DNA from: Rhizobium sp. BK313
GTDB lineage: Bacteria; Pseudomonadota; Alphaproteobacteria; Rhizobiales; Rhizobiaceae
Length of the DNA stretch: 64,000 nt
Direction: 5' to 3'
Assembly (NCBI RefSeq): GCF_014193655.1
Contig: NZ_JACHZQ010000002.1
Location: forward strand, 434,001-498,000
Shown here: in pieces, positions 63,016 to 64,000 of the stretch
How the letters are laid out: every line of letters starts with the position of its first letter
Position numbering within the stretch: position 1 is the stretch's first letter
Position numbers and translations under genes: made by a program
Notes under the pieces: generated by a model
Databases searched by the model: none
What the model was told of the DNA's origin: nothing
What the model saw: the letters and a program-made list of their open reading frames with translations, nothing else

Positions 63016-63537
63016 ATGTCTGATCATCATCGGAACAAAGGATTCCGGAGTATCGCGGCCATCGGCGCCGTTGCGATGCTACTCTTCGCTCAGCCCGTTC
63101 CGGCTGAGGACGTCGTCAACATGGGCTATTTTGGCGATGTTGCGATCAAGGGTTATGACCCCGTCGCCTATTTCACGCAAAACCAGGCGGTGGAGGGATC
63201 TCCGCAATATTCCCACCATTGGCTTGGGGCCACCTGGTATTTCGCGAGCGCCGAGCATCGCGACATGTTCATGCGTGATCCGGCCAAATATGCTCCGCAA
63301 TATGGCGGCTACTGCGCCGACGGCGTTTCCTTCGGGACGGTGACCACCAATGTCGATCCGAAAGCCTGGCGGATCATCGAAGGCAAGCTCTATATAAGCT
63401 ACGATCCGGGCGCTGCTGAAGGTTTAGAGAAGAACCCGACCAAGGTCGTCGAATCGCAAAAGCATTGGTCCGAAGTCCAGCAAACCCTCATATCGGAGAA
63501 AATGCACAAGGATTGGCAGCACACTCCCGCAAATTAA
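63016..63537 (+). CDS. Exported YHS-domain protein
   Basis: A 173-residue secreted protein. The signal peptide (residues 15-35) ends PVPAED, followed by the YHS-domain pattern IKGYDPVAYFTQNQAVEGS, WYFASAEHRDMFMRDPAKYAPQYGGYC. The domain is thought to bind metal or heme. ATG 63016 follows GGAGGA. Possibly co-transcribed with the ankyrin gene. No enzyme function can be given. Confidence 0.84.
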   Translation: MSDHHRNKGFRSIAAIGAVAMLLFAQPVPAEDVVNMGYFGDVAIKGYDPVAYFTQNQAVEGSPQYSHHWLGATWYFASAEHRDMFMRDPAKYAPQYGGYCADGVSFGTVTTNVDPKAWRIIEGKLYISYDPGAAEGLEKNPTKVVESQKHWSEVQQTLISEKMHKDWQHTPAN

Positions 63538-63584
63538 GTGGCTGGTTTCTTTTGTCATTCCTATCCGAAGGCGCGGCGTTTTAG

Positions 63585-64000
63585 TCAGGGGCCAATCGAA
63601 AAGAACTTCAGCGCCTGCGGCGTGACATGCACGTATGCCATGCCCGGCTCTTCTTGAGTTTTATTGCGATACACATATCCGCACACCATGCGATCCAGGA
63701 AATAGCCCGGGAATTTCTCGCACAGCCGGTTCCCCTGTATCTCGACCGTGCCAGTGATATTCGTATTGGCGCTGCGATAGGCGGTATTGCCGGCTTTGTC
63801 GAAAAACTGGATGAACTGCGTGCCATTCCGGTGTTTGCCGGTCCATGTCTTGTCGCTGACTAGATTGTTCAGCTCTTCGCCGGCAATTTGATCGGCTTCA
63901 GCGCCTTCAAATCCGAAGGGCCACTCGGGGATTCCTGCTTTTCGCAGGCTGGCCAGATGGCGGTGGAGGTCATCCTCACGCCAATAGTCATAGAGATAGC
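63585..64000 (-). CDS. C-terminal part of a cyclase-like protein (runs off the right edge)
   Basis: At least 138 codons are open on the minus strand from the edge of the window (first whole codon 63998-63996) to a stop at 63587-63585. The opening YLYDYWREDDLHRHLASLRK then AGIPEWPFGF resembles the end of the catalytic and hinge part of rhizobial class III adenylate cyclases. The rest (TWTGKHRNGTQFIQF, then GNRLCEKFPGYFLDRMVC) is a C-terminal domain with a DUF995-like cysteine pattern. The start lies beyond the window. Identity as a cyclase is moderate; the frame itself is certain. Confidence 0.55.
   Translation of the reverse strand, partial: YLYDYWREDDLHRHLASLRKAGIPEWPFGFEGAEADQIAGEELNNLVSDKTWTGKHRNGTQFIQFFDKAGNTAYRSANTNITGTVEIQGNRLCEKFPGYFLDRMVCGYVYRNKTQEEPGMAYVHVTPQALKFFSIGP

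Overview
The window looks like accessory DNA from a member of the Rhizobiaceae (Rhizobium/Agrobacterium group). The grounds are high-GC coding with alphaproteobacterial codon use, a RopA-type porin (17856-18917), a RIME-like rhizobial intergenic repeat (10126-10230), many sugar-type ABC importers, and small proteins of a rhizobial type (DUF995-like, DUF4142, short conserved ORFs). I see no rRNA, tRNA, CRISPR array, insertion sequence or replication gene. The content is nutrient scavenging, signalling and cell-surface functions, as on a rhizobial chromid, a megaplasmid or a variable chromosomal region. Species cannot be fixed from this sequence alone.

Layout. 0.07-12.7 kb holds two RbsABC/Mgl-type importers with three flavin-type oxidoreductases (one NtaA/DszA-like, two DszC/SfnB-like). 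Short TCTA/TAGA dyads lie in front of the units, which suggests one scavenging regulon, most likely for organosulfur compounds. 13.0-17.1 kb is a molybdenum hydroxylase of the IorAB/NicAB type with a triheme cytochrome c. 17.9-18.9 kb is the porin. 19.1-21.7 kb is TetR, a DUF302 protein and an amidase. 22.0-25.7 kb is an overlapping four-gene FecBCD/MolABC-like importer operon ending in a ModA-like protein without a signal peptide. 25.7-31.0 kb holds a small membrane protein, a cupredoxin, a DUF4142 protein, an ECF sigma factor, a 5-formyl-THF cyclo-ligase-like protein, a LysR regulator and an HPP-CBS membrane protein. 31.3-34.7 kb has a GH25 lysozyme-like protein and a GH13 glucan enzyme.

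34.9-40.3 kb is a compact signalling operon: a periplasmic c-heme (DUF3365) protein, a hybrid histidine kinase with two receivers, a single-domain response regulator, and a protein joining HisKA-like helices, a receiver and a class III adenylate cyclase. Two small proteins follow. 41.1-44.6 kb is an enolase-superfamily dehydratase and an MFS transporter, divergent from a LysR regulator. 44.8-45.8 kb is an aldo/keto reductase. 46.5-50.5 kb is a fructose-type importer split into two divergent arms, one carrying an NAD-dependent SDR.

50.6-56.8 kb is the least conventional part: a papain-like protease fused to an alpha/beta hydrolase, a LysM-like/NlpC-P60-like amidase, small secreted proteins, AT-rich non-coding DNA and an AraC regulator. 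57.1-62.0 kb is a tight polysaccharide operon (UDP-glucuronate decarboxylase, UDP-glucose 4-epimerase, processive GT2, GH26). An ankyrin protein, a YHS protein and the 3' end of a cyclase-like gene on the minus strand close the window.

The best candidates for something undescribed are the heme sensor/kinase/adenylate cyclase operon, the papain-alpha/beta hydrolase protein with its amidase neighbour, and the molybdate-like importer with a cytosolic ModA-like protein.
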